Source of the DNA: Alloalcanivorax mobilis
Lineage (GTDB): Bacteria > Pseudomonadota > Gammaproteobacteria > Pseudomonadales > Alcanivoracaceae
NCBI RefSeq assembly: GCF_002864685.1
Contig: NZ_NMQZ01000018.1
Span: 45,948 to 109,947 of the forward strand
Direction: 5' to 3'
Length of the DNA stretch: 64,000 bases
The translations under genes were made by a program, and so were the position numbers. Under the pieces are notes generated by a model that saw nothing but the letters and a program-made list of their open reading frames with translations, was not told the origin of the DNA and did not search any database. Shown here in pieces: positions 23,318 to 31,915 of the stretch; the stretch's first letter is position 1; each line of letters begins with the position of its first letter.

Positions 23318-25215
23318 GTTTATCAAGGATGGTTATAAAGAGATTTGTCGTGAGCAAGTCGGGTGGGTTTGTTTACAATGAAGAGTTCCATGAAGGCGTG
23401 AATATTATTAGGGGTGATAACGGAACTGGCAAGTCCACGGTCATGGATCTCCTTAATTACTCCTTGGGTGCGGTCGTTAATGAGTGGACCGACGAGCAAA
23501 GGGTGTGCGATTGGGTGCTTTCGGAGGTGGAAATAAACGGTGAGCCATATTGCCTCAAAAGAGATATATCAGAGTCCGGTCAAGAGAAGATGCTTATTCG
23601 AGAAGGAAGATTTAGTGGTGTCCTTGGCGAGACAGATGGTTGGTACTCTTACCCTTATAAAAGAAGTAAAGACAAAGTAAGTTTTTCGGAACGTATTTTT
23701 GAATTGTTGGGGCTGCCTCGTCATAAGACGGATGAGGAAAAAAACCTAACAATGCACCAAATACTTAGGCTGATGTATGTGGATCAGTTGTCGTCAATCA
23801 CTAAGTTGCTCAAAGAAGATAATACCTATGATAACCCTATATATAGGCGTGCAATCGGTGAGTACCTTCTCGGCATAGATGATCTTGAGGCTCATAACGT
23901 AAGGCAGGACTTAATACAAGCAAACCGTGAATTTGATAAGGTGAACGCCGAGCTTTCGGCGATATACCGATTTTTCGGAAATGAAGCTTCCTCCATAAAC
24001 ATGCAGGCTCTTGATGGTAAGATCGGTGAAATATCAAAAGAAGTGGATGAGATTCTAGAAAAAATTCGCGATATCCGCACTGGTAAAGATGCAGATCTTG
24101 CGCCTGAGTTGGCCGGACACTTGGAAAAGCTGGTTTCGATAATTGATAAGCTTTCCGAAGAAAAACAAGGGATAGACGAAAGTCTTCACTCTTTACGCAC
24201 GGAGCTTGTAGATACCGAACTATTCCTCCGGTCTTTGAAGGACCGGAAAAGAGCACTAAGCAGCTCAAAAACGACTTATTTTTTAATGGGCGGAGTCCAG
24301 TTCCAGTATTGCCCAGTGTGTTTGCAGCCGCTTGCCGAACATGCTGAAGAAGAAGTCTGCCACCTTTGTAAGCAAGAGCACGATTCGGAAAATCGTGATT
24401 TCGGCTATATAAGTATGCTGAACGAGATAGATTTTCAAATAAAAGAAAGTTTTTCTCTTATAGAAAGGTTTAAATCAGAGATTGAGCGGCTTTCTGCAGC
24501 GGTTCCTTTAATAAATCGAAAGCTTGAGGAGGCAAAGGTTGAATATAACAGCATGCTCTCCTCAGTAAACGATAGAGAAGCTTTGATTTCGGAGCTTTCA
24601 TCTAAAGTTGGTTTTTGTCGTAGTCAAATGGTGGCTCTTGAAGATCGTAAAGCAGATGTTATTAAAGTGGAAAATCTTCGAAATAGAAAAATAGAAGCCA
24701 ACTCGGAAATAAGTCGAATACAAGACCTTCTTGATCAATTGGTGAATAAGCAGAAGCAACGCTTTATGGATGTTAACTCTCGCATTGAGGAAAGAGCAAA
24801 AAAGCTGCTGTCCGAAGATGATGGGTACGAACAAGATTTTGATAGTGCAGATGAGGTCGCTTTTGATTTCGCTAAAGATAAAATGTTTGTTAACAATAAA
24901 GGTAAGTTTTCCGCTAGCTCGATGGTTATTTTGAAAAACTGTGTTCGGTTAGCTATATTCCTAGAAACCGTTGATGACAAAGAAGCTAGACTCCCCAGCT
25001 TGTTGCTTATGGATAATATTGAGGATAAAGGGATGAGGGAGGAGAGGAGCCAAAATTTTCAGCATCTCATCATGCGCGAGTGTCAAAGTATTCGAGCGGC
25101 TTACCAGTTGATATTTACTACGTCGATGATTGCGCCTGATCTTGATGGTACTTCCTATTGTGTCGGCCCATATTATAAAAAAGGAATGCATACGTTGAAT
25201 TTTAACAATAGCTAG
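23314..25215 (+). CDS. ABC-three component system ATPase (SMC/Rad50-like)
   Basis: 633 residues. Walker A is GDNGTGKST at 34-42. A long coiled coil from ~200 to ~500 is interrupted by a four-cysteine zinc element (C333, C336, C349, C352) like a Rad50 hook region. The C-terminal half-site has a signature-like FSASSM (532-537) and a Walker B LLLMDNIED (~563). This is the ABC-3C ATPase layout: a sensor ATPase thought to recognise invader nucleic acid or other signals and release the effector. It is coupled to the middle-component gene by an ATGA overlap. AT-rich codon use differs from flanking genes, a sign of horizontal acquisition. Confidence 0.85.
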   Translation: MSLSRMVIKRFVVSKSGGFVYNEEFHEGVNIIRGDNGTGKSTVMDLLNYSLGAVVNEWTDEQRVCDWVLSEVEINGEPYCLKRDISESGQEKMLIREGRFSGVLGETDGWYSYPYKRSKDKVSFSERIFELLGLPRHKTDEEKNLTMHQILRLMYVDQLSSITKLLKEDNTYDNPIYRRAIGEYLLGIDDLEAHNVRQDLIQANREFDKVNAELSAIYRFFGNEASSINMQALDGKIGEISKEVDEILEKIRDIRTGKDADLAPELAGHLEKLVSIIDKLSEEKQGIDESLHSLRTELVDTELFLRSLKDRKRALSSSKTTYFLMGGVQFQYCPVCLQPLAEHAEEEVCHLCKQEHDSENRDFGYISMLNEIDFQIKESFSLIERFKSEIERLSAAVPLINRKLEEAKVEYNSMLSSVNDREALISELSSKVGFCRSQMVALEDRKADVIKVENLRNRKIEANSEISRIQDLLDQLVNKQKQRFMDVNSRIEERAKKLLSEDDGYEQDFDSADEVAFDFAKDKMFVNNKGKFSASSMVILKNCVRLAIFLETVDDKEARLPSLLLMDNIEDKGMREERSQNFQHLIMRECQSIRAAYQLIFTTSMIAPDLDGTSYCVGPYYKKGMHTLNFNNS

Positions 25216-25337
25216 GGGCGGGCTTTCCTCTTCGGAGTTGACGTTTTTGCGGTGTGTGCATTAGAGTAAAAGCACTGCCTCCGGGTGCGGCAACACCCGA
25301 AGACAGCTAACCACAACAGACTGATACGGAGTCCATC

Positions 25338-25631
25338 ATGGCTGAACGGAATCATAAGCCACGCGCCCGCGTGGGTAAAAGCGAAACCCGCAAATCCAAC
25401 CGCGATTTCCCCTACACCCGGCACCTCAAAGTGCATCCCGGGCAATATTACCAATCCTTCGATCCCGTCCGCGTCCATCGCCTCAAACAACCCAGGCCGC
25501 CCGTACCCTGGGTACACGTCAAAGGCTATTGGCTTGCGGAAGCCGGCTTCGACGTCGGCACGTCCCTGCAGGTTGAGGTCAGCGAGGGGCGCCTTGTGAT
25601 CTCCGCCGCCCCGGAGCCTTCCGGCGCCTGA
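25338..25631 (+). CDS. SymE-family type I toxin
   Basis: 97 residues. The C-terminal half PWVHVKGYWLAEAGFDVGTSLQVEVSEGRLVI fits the SymE_toxin domain (an AbrB-like fold derived from an antitoxin), which in E. coli acts as an RNA-condensing or RNA-degrading SOS toxin silenced by the antisense RNA SymR. GGAG sits upstream of the ATG. The 5' leader holds a small hairpin (GGGTGCGGCAACACCC, 25284-25299). A SymR-like antisense RNA would be expected over the start, but I cannot identify its promoter by eye. Confidence 0.8.
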   Translation: MAERNHKPRARVGKSETRKSNRDFPYTRHLKVHPGQYYQSFDPVRVHRLKQPRPPVPWVHVKGYWLAEAGFDVGTSLQVEVSEGRLVISAAPEPSGA

Positions 25632-25751
25632 TCGCCGCCCGTGCCGCCGCTTTGCCGGGCGGCGGTATTATCCGCCTTTTTCACATGGTGCAACGGTGTT
25701 GCGAGGCGTGTAATCTGCGCCCCAGGGTCGCGCAGTACAGGAAGGCATAAA

Positions 25752-26504
25752 GTGAGCACTTACTCGGACATAGAATGGACTGAACAGACCTGGAACCCCG
25801 TCACCGGCTGCACTAAGGTCTCCCCCGGCTGTAAGCACTGCTACGCCGAGGTCATGGCACGTCGCCTCAAGGCGATGAACGCCGCCGGCTATGAAGACGG
25901 GTTCGCCCTGCGGCTGATGCCGGAGCGTCTCGAGCAGCCGCTGCGCCGGCGTAAGCCTACCGTGTATTTTGTTAACTCCATGAGCGATCTCTTCCATGAG
26001 GGCGTTCCCGACCAGTACATTGATCGGGTCATGGAGGTCATCAGTGAGACTCCGCAGCATACCTACCAGATTTTGACCAAGCGCGCGGAGCGTATTCGCG
26101 ACTATTACTCCAGCCGCCCGGTGCCGCCGAATGTGTGGCTGGGCGTATCGGTGGAGGACCGTAAGTACGGCCTGCCTCGGATTCCCTACCTTAGAAGCGT
26201 CGCTGCAAAGGTTAGGTTCTTATCCGTGGAACCATTGCTGGAGGACCTTGGTGAGTTCGATCTGAGCGGTATCGATTGGGTGATTGTTGGCGGCGAGTCC
26301 GGCTACAAGGCCCGGCCCATGAAGATGGAATGGGTGCGAAATGTTCAAGCGGAATGCGACGCCGCGCAAGTTCCTTTCTTCTTCAAGCAGTGGGGCGTTT
26401 GGGGTGAGGACGGCGTCAAACGAAGTAAAAAGGCAAACGGCCGCCTCTTGGACGGTCGGTTGTACGAAGAATACCCCAGAATTCCTATTTCAGAGATTTC
26501 CTGA
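25752..26504 (+). CDS. phage Gp37/Gp68-type three-Cys-motif protein (DUF5131)
   Basis: 250 residues from a GTG at 25752, after an AAGGC-like site; the protein then starts MSTYSDIEWTEQTWNPVTGC, the expected start. Cysteines C20, C27 and C30 (GCTKVSPGCKHCYAE) form the three-Cys motif, which resembles a radical-SAM cluster site. Later FVNSMSDLFHEGVPD, ILTKRAERI and WLGVSVED are family segments, as is VIVGGESG. Reaction unknown. Its partner gene, tcmP, is encoded convergently, with the two 3' ends overlapping by 20 bp. Members occur in phages and mobile islands. Confidence 0.88.
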   Translation: MSTYSDIEWTEQTWNPVTGCTKVSPGCKHCYAEVMARRLKAMNAAGYEDGFALRLMPERLEQPLRRRKPTVYFVNSMSDLFHEGVPDQYIDRVMEVISETPQHTYQILTKRAERIRDYYSSRPVPPNVWLGVSVEDRKYGLPRIPYLRSVAAKVRFLSVEPLLEDLGEFDLSGIDWVIVGGESGYKARPMKMEWVRNVQAECDAAQVPFFFKQWGVWGEDGVKRSKKANGRLLDGRLYEEYPRIPISEIS

Positions 26505-27327
26505 TCGCTGCGGAGAGGTTCCGGGCCAGTCCCTGGGCAGCAGGGCTAGAGTTTGAGACGCCGAAATAGAGAAGAAACAATAAGCGGCCGCGCTGATCCA
26601 GATGGAATGGATCGTCAACGAAAGGGAAGAGCCGCCGTAGGTGTGTCGTGACGAAATCGACGACTTTTTTGTAGTCCTGCCGCCGAACCTCCTCCCTGTG
26701 CTCACCAAAGAGATCCATGGTGAGCGGTTGTTCCTCGTACAGCTCTCTCCAATCCGAAGTTCCCAGCATGCGCTCGATCGCGCTGCCCCACTCGTCACGG
26801 GGCCCGTTTCTGGGTGTGATCCTGAGCAGCGTCGATATCGGGAAAAGAAGCCAAAGGTCCACTTTCTCGGTATTCCTGATGGCTTTGAGGGTCGACCACT
26901 CGAGTTCCGAGCTGTAGGGATCGAGGAAAACGATGGCCCGATCCATCGGGCGCATGTCGTGGCAGAAGTGCTGCACGAAAACATTGGCGTCTTCTTGGGT
27001 TACATTGACCTTCTTGTCGGGGTGCTGCGCCGCCAATTCTCTCAAGGCTTTGACGTGGTGAGGATTGGTGTCGTTGAAATGGTAGTGGTCAAAAGGCTTT
27101 TTGCACTCAAGGGCGCGCGTTGCCGACCCCTTTAACGTCTCGATCTCCTTGATGAGAGAATGAGTGGGGTCATCCTCACCATCCCGCTGCCCAGTCCCCG
27201 CGAAAGCATCCACATAGTGAAAGTTGAATTTTTGATTCTTCATGGCGGTTGTATAGATATCCAGGTACTTCTCCAGGGTGTCCAGTTTCACTCTTGTCCA
27301 ATCGCCGCCGAAGCTATGCCTTGTCAT
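26485..27327 (-). CDS. tcmP: three-Cys-motif partner protein TcmP
   Basis: 280 residues. TcmP (TIGR04474) is defined by its occurrence beside Gp37/Gp68-type three-Cys proteins, exactly the case here, though in convergent orientation. The N-terminus WTRVKLDTLEKYLDIYTTAM and the segment HYVDAFAGTGQRDGE (38-51) are characteristic; the latter resembles a SAM-binding methyltransferase motif I. FLDPYSSELEWSTLKAI further on looks like the matching motif IV region. A role in phage defence or nucleic-acid modification is plausible but unproven. Confidence 0.88.
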   Translation of the reverse strand: MTRHSFGGDWTRVKLDTLEKYLDIYTTAMKNQKFNFHYVDAFAGTGQRDGEDDPTHSLIKEIETLKGSATRALECKKPFDHYHFNDTNPHHVKALRELAAQHPDKKVNVTQEDANVFVQHFCHDMRPMDRAIVFLDPYSSELEWSTLKAIRNTEKVDLWLLFPISTLLRITPRNGPRDEWGSAIERMLGTSDWRELYEEQPLTMDLFGEHREEVRRQDYKKVVDFVTTHLRRLFPFVDDPFHLDQRGRLLFLLYFGVSNSSPAAQGLARNLSAAIRKSLK

Positions 27328-27507
27328 GGCTTATTGTCCCCCATCCGTGAGTAGATTTTCCTTCATTATCTATGATCTCGACCTTTCAGCAAGGCGGCTG
27401 TAAATAGATTTGAGATTTATCAAAGTGAGCGTTCACTGACCTATATCAGAACCGAGTCTCGGCTTTGTGGTCCAATCGAGGGCCACGCCAAGTAAATAGG
27501 TAGGTTC

Positions 27508-28140
27508 ATGATATTCAGAACTATTGATGAAATCGTGCGCCCTATAGAAAAACACGATGAGAAATCGTATATGGCGCGCTTGGCTTATGATCGGGATAGA
27601 CATGCGTTGTCTTGGCAATATAGAGACCGTCGGAGCTTTTTAAAGCCAAATGCGAGATGCCCGGCTTGCGGCCAGTTGGTTTGGTTCTATAAATCTCCTG
27701 ACGATGGTCGAGTCTATTTTGATGAAATTGGCCCGCCTTGGCCTAAACATCCATGTACGGATAGTCGGTCTGACAAGGATTGTTATCGGAAAGTATCCGG
27801 TCGAACGTTCTTGGAAAATGCCAAGAGGTCAAGGAGGCGATATCACAACGCTAAGAATATAAGATGGTATAGCGCCGGATGGCGCCCAGCCTTTGGCTTT
27901 GCCTGCGTCCACATGTCCAAGGAGCGAATCGATTTAAAGGTTTCTTTCAATAGTGCCGGAGGGAATCCTCTTGTGCTATCGATCCGTGGCGAGGATGTTG
28001 CCGGCGTTTGGGGAGATATAGCCGATGGTGTCGAGGCAATGAGAAGAGGGCTGTTATTTTTGACGGTGGAAGGGGGAAGAGTATTCCTGGCGGGGATGGA
28101 CAGCAATCTCAATGAGTACCGCTTTGAGGCTATGAGATGA
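27508..28140 (+). CDS. hypothetical zinc-ribbon protein
   Basis: 210 residues, no named family that I can assign. Residues ~50-95 contain CPACGQLVWFY, then RVYFDEIGPPWPKHPC and a further Cys (SDKDC), so a treble-clef or zinc-ribbon site is likely. Similar zinc modules with the GPPWPKHPC phrase occur in uncharacterised proteins of defence islands. The C-terminal half (residues ~130-210) is beta-rich and ends LNEYRFEAMR. AGGTAGG precedes the ATG. It is transcribed away from tcmP and stands alone. Confidence 0.6.
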   Translation: MIFRTIDEIVRPIEKHDEKSYMARLAYDRDRHALSWQYRDRRSFLKPNARCPACGQLVWFYKSPDDGRVYFDEIGPPWPKHPCTDSRSDKDCYRKVSGRTFLENAKRSRRRYHNAKNIRWYSAGWRPAFGFACVHMSKERIDLKVSFNSAGGNPLVLSIRGEDVAGVWGDIADGVEAMRRGLLFLTVEGGRVFLAGMDSNLNEYRFEAMR

Positions 28141-28566
28141 TCGAAGGAGGCCACTCGATAGTAGCCGTGCAGTAGTTGCCATGCAGTGAGGCTTATTGCC
28201 TGGCAGACTACCAAGTCCCAGGCAACTGTTCCCCGCCCTACCCCCTCAAAGTCTTCCAGTGGACAGAAATCAATCCTTGGATTCCGTACATACGCGCCGT
28301 CTCTGGCTATCGAAGCCATCTAATGCCGTGTGCCGTCGCGCTAGGACCAGGGCATTTCCGGCATCCTAGATTCGTTCCGCGCCACGACGGTCCCCGGAAA
28401 ACGCCTCCGGGGTAACCGATGGAGCTTCGATCGGTTAGTGCCGAGCCACTTGCGCGAACAACTGTCCTTATGTACAGTTTTTTGGGTGTCCGCGCCGAGG
28501 GTGCCCAGCGGGCCCATCTCTACTATCATGGCGACCAGCATTGAGCCGCCATCCCAGAGAGAGCCC
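28141..28566. other. gene-free spacer upstream of vsr
   Basis: 426 bp without a convincing gene. It holds one inverted repeat, TTGCCTGG (28196-28203) with CCAGGCAA (28218-28225), and short open frames without family resemblance or start signals. The promoter of the restriction-modification operon probably lies in its right part, near the AT-richer stretch 28465-28490. Confidence 0.5.
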
Positions 28567-28986
28567 GTGTCGGACACCCTTTCGCCCAAGGCCCGCAGCG
28601 AGCGCATGTCGCGCGTGAAGGCCAAGGATACGAAACCCGAGATGAAGTTGCGGCGCTTGGTGCATGGCCTCGGGTTCCGGTACCGGCTTCACCGCCGCGA
28701 CCTGCCAGGGACGCCGGACTTGGTGTTTCCCCGCCGAAGGGCAGTGATCTTCATGCACGGCTGCTTTTGGCATCGTCATCCCGGCTGCAGCCTGACCCGG
28801 ATGCCGAAGTCTCGGGTGGCGTTCTGGCGGACCAAGCTGGAGGCCAACCGCGAGCGGGATTTGCGGCATCAGCAGGCGCTGGCCGGGCTGGGCTGGCGGG
28901 TGCTGGTCGTTTGGGAGTGCGAATTGCGAGATTTGGACGCCGTGGCCCGCGAGGTCGAGGCTTTTCTAACCCAAGAAGAAGCGTGA
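28567..28986 (+). CDS. vsr: very short patch repair endonuclease Vsr
   Basis: 139 residues from GTG at 28567, which has AGAGAG upstream; an ATG at 28528 in the same frame would give 152. The start VSDTLSPKARSERMSRVKAKDTKPEM is typical. Catalytic and zinc segments are visible: LPGTPDLVFPRRRAVIFMHGCFWHRHPGC and GWRVLVVWECEL. Vsr nicks beside T:G mismatches produced when 5-methylcytosine deaminates, which fits the C5-methyltransferase gene 10 bp downstream. Confidence 0.93.
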   Translation: MSDTLSPKARSERMSRVKAKDTKPEMKLRRLVHGLGFRYRLHRRDLPGTPDLVFPRRRAVIFMHGCFWHRHPGCSLTRMPKSRVAFWRTKLEANRERDLRHQQALAGLGWRVLVVWECELRDLDAVAREVEAFLTQEEA

Positions 28987-28996
28987 GAGGGAACCA

Positions 28997-30211
28997 GTGA
29001 AATCAGTGGAGCTTTTCGCGGGCGCTGGCGGCTTGGCCTTGGGCGCCTCACTGGCGGGTTTCGAGCCAATGGCGGTGGTGGAGTGGGACCGGTGGGCCTG
29101 CGACACCATTCGCGAGAATCAAAAGCGTGGCTACCCGGTGGTCAAGGAGTGGCCGGTCTGGCAAGGCGACGTGCGCGCTTTTGATTGGTCGTCCATTCCC
29201 GAGGATATCGATCTCCTGGCTGGCGGGCCGCCCTGCCAACCCTTCTCCATGGGCGGTAAGCACAAGGCTTTCGGCGACAAACGAGACATGTTCCCCGCCA
29301 CCGCCGAAGTGGTGCGCCGGCTCAAGCCCAAGGCGTTCATCGTGGAGAACGTGCGGGGGCTGTTGCGGCCCGCCTTCAGCAATTACTTTGAGTACATCAA
29401 GCTCCAGTTGGAATTTCCCGAAGCGTGCCGAAAGTCCGGCGAGGATTGGATCGCCCATTTCAAACGTCTGCAGCGGGAAAAGACCTCCGGCGCGCTGCAT
29501 CGCACGGGCCTGACGTATAACATCGTCACCAACCTGGTGAACGCCGCGGATTACGGCATCCCACAGAAGCGGGAGCGCGTGTTCATCGTGGGTTTCCGTT
29601 CCGACCTGGACATTCGCTGGAACATTCCGGACCTGACCCACAGCCACGATGCACTGCTGTATTCCCAGTGGGTGTCCGGCGAGTATTGGGATCGGCATGG
29701 CATCTCTACGCGCAAGCGCCCCTCTGTCCCGGCGAATCTGGAGAACCGGGTCAAGAGGCTGAGTTCATCGCTGCCGCTGGCGTCGCTGAAACCGTGGCGC
29801 ACGGTCCGCGACGCTCTCCAGGGCATTCCCGATCCGCGCAAGCGCAAGCCGCATGATTTCTTCAATCATCGCCACCAGCCCGGCGCCAAGGTTTACCCCG
29901 GCCATACCGGCAGCCCCCTGGATCTCCCCGCCAAGACGCTCAAGGCCGGCGACCATGGCGTGCCCGGGGGCGAGAACATGATGATTCTTGACAATGGCGA
30001 GCCCAGATATTTTAGTGTTCGCGAATCCGCCCGGATTCAGACCTTCCCGGACGGCTTCGTTTTTCATGGCTCATGGACCGAGACCATGCGGCAATTGGGG
30101 AACGCCGTGCCCGTCGCGTTGGCTCGAACCATCGCGGCATCCGTTGGAGAACAACTCATGGAACGACGGATACAGCTGGAGGCACGCGCCCGACAACAAG
30201 GCGTTGCATGA
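28997..30211 (+). CDS. DNA (cytosine-5) methyltransferase
   Basis: 404 residues. Motif I VELFAGAGGLALG (4-16), motif IV with the catalytic Cys in GPPCQPFS (77-84), motif VI ENVRG (117-121), motif VIII (NAADYGIPQKRERVFIVGF), and motifs IX-X at the end (RESARIQTFPDGF, QLGNAVPVALA). The methylase sits between vsr and an Eco29kI-type endonuclease and so is probably the protective half of a type II system; M.Eco29kI-type enzymes protect CCGCGG, though the target here is not shown. Its stop overlaps the endonuclease start (ATGA). Confidence 0.95.
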   Translation: MKSVELFAGAGGLALGASLAGFEPMAVVEWDRWACDTIRENQKRGYPVVKEWPVWQGDVRAFDWSSIPEDIDLLAGGPPCQPFSMGGKHKAFGDKRDMFPATAEVVRRLKPKAFIVENVRGLLRPAFSNYFEYIKLQLEFPEACRKSGEDWIAHFKRLQREKTSGALHRTGLTYNIVTNLVNAADYGIPQKRERVFIVGFRSDLDIRWNIPDLTHSHDALLYSQWVSGEYWDRHGISTRKRPSVPANLENRVKRLSSSLPLASLKPWRTVRDALQGIPDPRKRKPHDFFNHRHQPGAKVYPGHTGSPLDLPAKTLKAGDHGVPGGENMMILDNGEPRYFSVRESARIQTFPDGFVFHGSWTETMRQLGNAVPVALARTIAASVGEQLMERRIQLEARARQQGVA

Positions 30212-30858
30212 GCGATAAAAAGAGTTCCGTCGTACCCTTCAATCCTCTCGACAAACGGCATCTCGGCGAGAGCGTGGGCCAAGCCATGCTCCGCCAGCCC
30301 GTGTTCCCTCTGGAAGAGCTCGAAGCCTTCCAAGGCGCCGGAATCTATGCCATTTACTACACGGGAGACTTCGAGGGCTACGAGGTCATCGCCGAAGCGA
30401 ATCGCGATGATGCTTTTCGAGCTCCGATTTACGTGGGTAAGGCCGTGCCGTCGGGTGCACGGAAAGGCGGCGATCTGGAAGCCAAGCCGGGCAGGGTGTT
30501 GTTCAATCGCATCAAGCAGCACCTTAAGAGCGTTCGCGAGGCCGAAAACCTGGATTCCAAGGACTTTCACTGCCGCTATCTGATCGTCGACGACATTTGG
30601 ATTCCGCTCGGCGAATCGCTCCTCATCGCCAAGTTCAACCCGATCTGGAATAAACTGATCGATGGGTTTGGCAACCATGATCCCGGCAAGGGGCGCCACA
30701 AGGGAATGCGGCCCAGATGGGACGTGCTCCATCCCGGTAGAGCGTGGGCTGAGAAATGCGAGCCCCGCTCGGAAAGTTCTTCCCAAATCACGTCCGAGAT
30801 CAAGGACTACCTGAAGAACAACCCGCCCAGCACGGACAATGTACTGATAACGAGTTAA
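30208..30858 (+). CDS. Eco29kI-family type II restriction endonuclease (GIY-YIG)
   Basis: 216 residues from the ATG overlapping the methylase stop. The GIY-YIG core is visible as GAGIYAIYYTG (43-53) and PIYVGKAVPSG (73-83), followed by a conserved RIKQHLKS and the late EKCEPRSES. The N-terminal FNPLDKRHLGESV segment is typical of the Eco29kI family, which cuts CCGCGG. Being translated after and coupled to the methylase delays the toxic enzyme relative to its antidote. No C-protein gene is visible. Confidence 0.92.
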   Translation: MSDKKSSVVPFNPLDKRHLGESVGQAMLRQPVFPLEELEAFQGAGIYAIYYTGDFEGYEVIAEANRDDAFRAPIYVGKAVPSGARKGGDLEAKPGRVLFNRIKQHLKSVREAENLDSKDFHCRYLIVDDIWIPLGESLLIAKFNPIWNKLIDGFGNHDPGKGRHKGMRPRWDVLHPGRAWAEKCEPRSESSSQITSEIKDYLKNNPPSTDNVLITS

Positions 30859-31069
30859 GGATCGTCTTTTGCTCGTTCTTCCATGAGCGGGATTCAGCAT
30901 TAATTCGTGGCAGCAATAGGTGCCGATACTTCCCCCGCTCAGACCCAGGCAGGGCGGTATGCCTCCGGCATGGCCTGGTGCTACATCGCTCATGGCTTGA
31001 GCATGGGGACAATTGCCCGCGAAGAGGCAAATGGCCACGCAAGTTCCCTTCGTTTCATAGGTAGCCGCC

Positions 31070-31528
31070 ATGCTGATTCACACCGCCGGTTACGAAGGAG
31101 TCGATATCGAGACGTTTGTCGGGCTTCTTCTTGATGCGAACGTCGATCAGGTTATCGATGTGCGCCAATATCCTATCTCCCGTAAGCGAGGCTTCTCCAA
31201 AACAGCGCTTTCGAAATGCTTGGCCGGCGCGGGTATCGACTATTGTCATCTTCGAGAATTGGGCTGCCCCAAGCCGATACGGGAACGGTACAAGCAGGAT
31301 GGAAACTGGGTTAGCTATGAGAAGGATTTTCTGAGGTACATCGATACTCAGACCGAAGCCCTGCAGCGGATGGTCGCGAAGTCCAGCGCTAGTCGTTCCT
31401 GTCTGATCTGCTTTGAGGCGGACGCTGCTTTCTGCCATCGCCGTTTGGTCGCCGAAGCCAGCCGGAAACTGCAGCCGTGCATTGTGATTAATCACCTTTT
31501 GGTCAAGAAGTCCGCTGGCGCTCTTTAG
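31070..31528 (+). CDS. DUF488 family protein
   Basis: 152 residues. Begins MLIHTAGYEGVDIETFVGLL, with VIDVRQYPISRKRGFSK and the C-terminal LICFEADAAFCHRRLVA, the Cys/His motif of DUF488 (PF04343). The biochemical role of the family is unknown; members are often found near restriction or defence genes. The 211-bp spacer before it (30859-31069) contains nothing I can name. Confidence 0.85.
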   Translation: MLIHTAGYEGVDIETFVGLLLDANVDQVIDVRQYPISRKRGFSKTALSKCLAGAGIDYCHLRELGCPKPIRERYKQDGNWVSYEKDFLRYIDTQTEALQRMVAKSSASRSCLICFEADAAFCHRRLVAEASRKLQPCIVINHLLVKKSAGAL

Positions 31529-31673
31529 GCGAGCGCGGAGCGCTCAATCGGCTATCTCGTGGATGCCAACAGAACATTAAAAATTCGAATCTGCCTGGCT
31601 GTTGCGTTCGTTCATCATGAGAGCGAAATTCATGATCCGGTGATGGAAGAGAAAGCCTGGTCAGAGGAGCGAG

Positions 31674-31910
31674 ATGTCGGATCCAAAGCGTCGCTTGATA
31701 GCCATTGTTGAGGCCCAGCCTGAAGAATCCAGCTATGAAGATATCATGAAAGCGCTACTCGCGGCGGGGCCCGGTGCGCCACTCCATGAGGATAGCGATC
31801 CTGCCGCCCGGCCGGCTCGGCTGGGATTTCTCCAAGGTCGGATTGCGTTGCCTGAAGAATGGCCTGACGGCAAAGAAAGCGATGCATTCTACCGATCCGA
31901 GAAGGAATAG
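31674..31910 (+). CDS. small protein, possible antitoxin
   Basis: 78 residues, acidic. The tail ARLGFLQGRIALPEEWPDGKESDAFY resembles the toxin-wrapping C-terminus of Phd/RelB-like antitoxins (pattern LGxxKGxIxxPEDF). No toxin is encoded next to it; the next gene is an orphan HigA 5 bp downstream. The preceding 145 bp (31529-31673) hold no gene. Family assignment is tentative. Confidence 0.45.
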   Translation: MSDPKRRLIAIVEAQPEESSYEDIMKALLAAGPGAPLHEDSDPAARPARLGFLQGRIALPEEWPDGKESDAFYRSEKE

Positions 31911-31915
31911 GCGTT

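Noticed and set aside
28438..28566. Extended N-terminus for Vsr
   Set aside because: The extra residues have no family match; the recognisable start DTLSPKARSERMSR is reached from the GTG at 28567.
30859..31069. Short plus-strand open frames between the Eco29kI-type gene and DUF488
   Set aside because: No start signal, no domain resemblance, and composition like random intergenic sequence.
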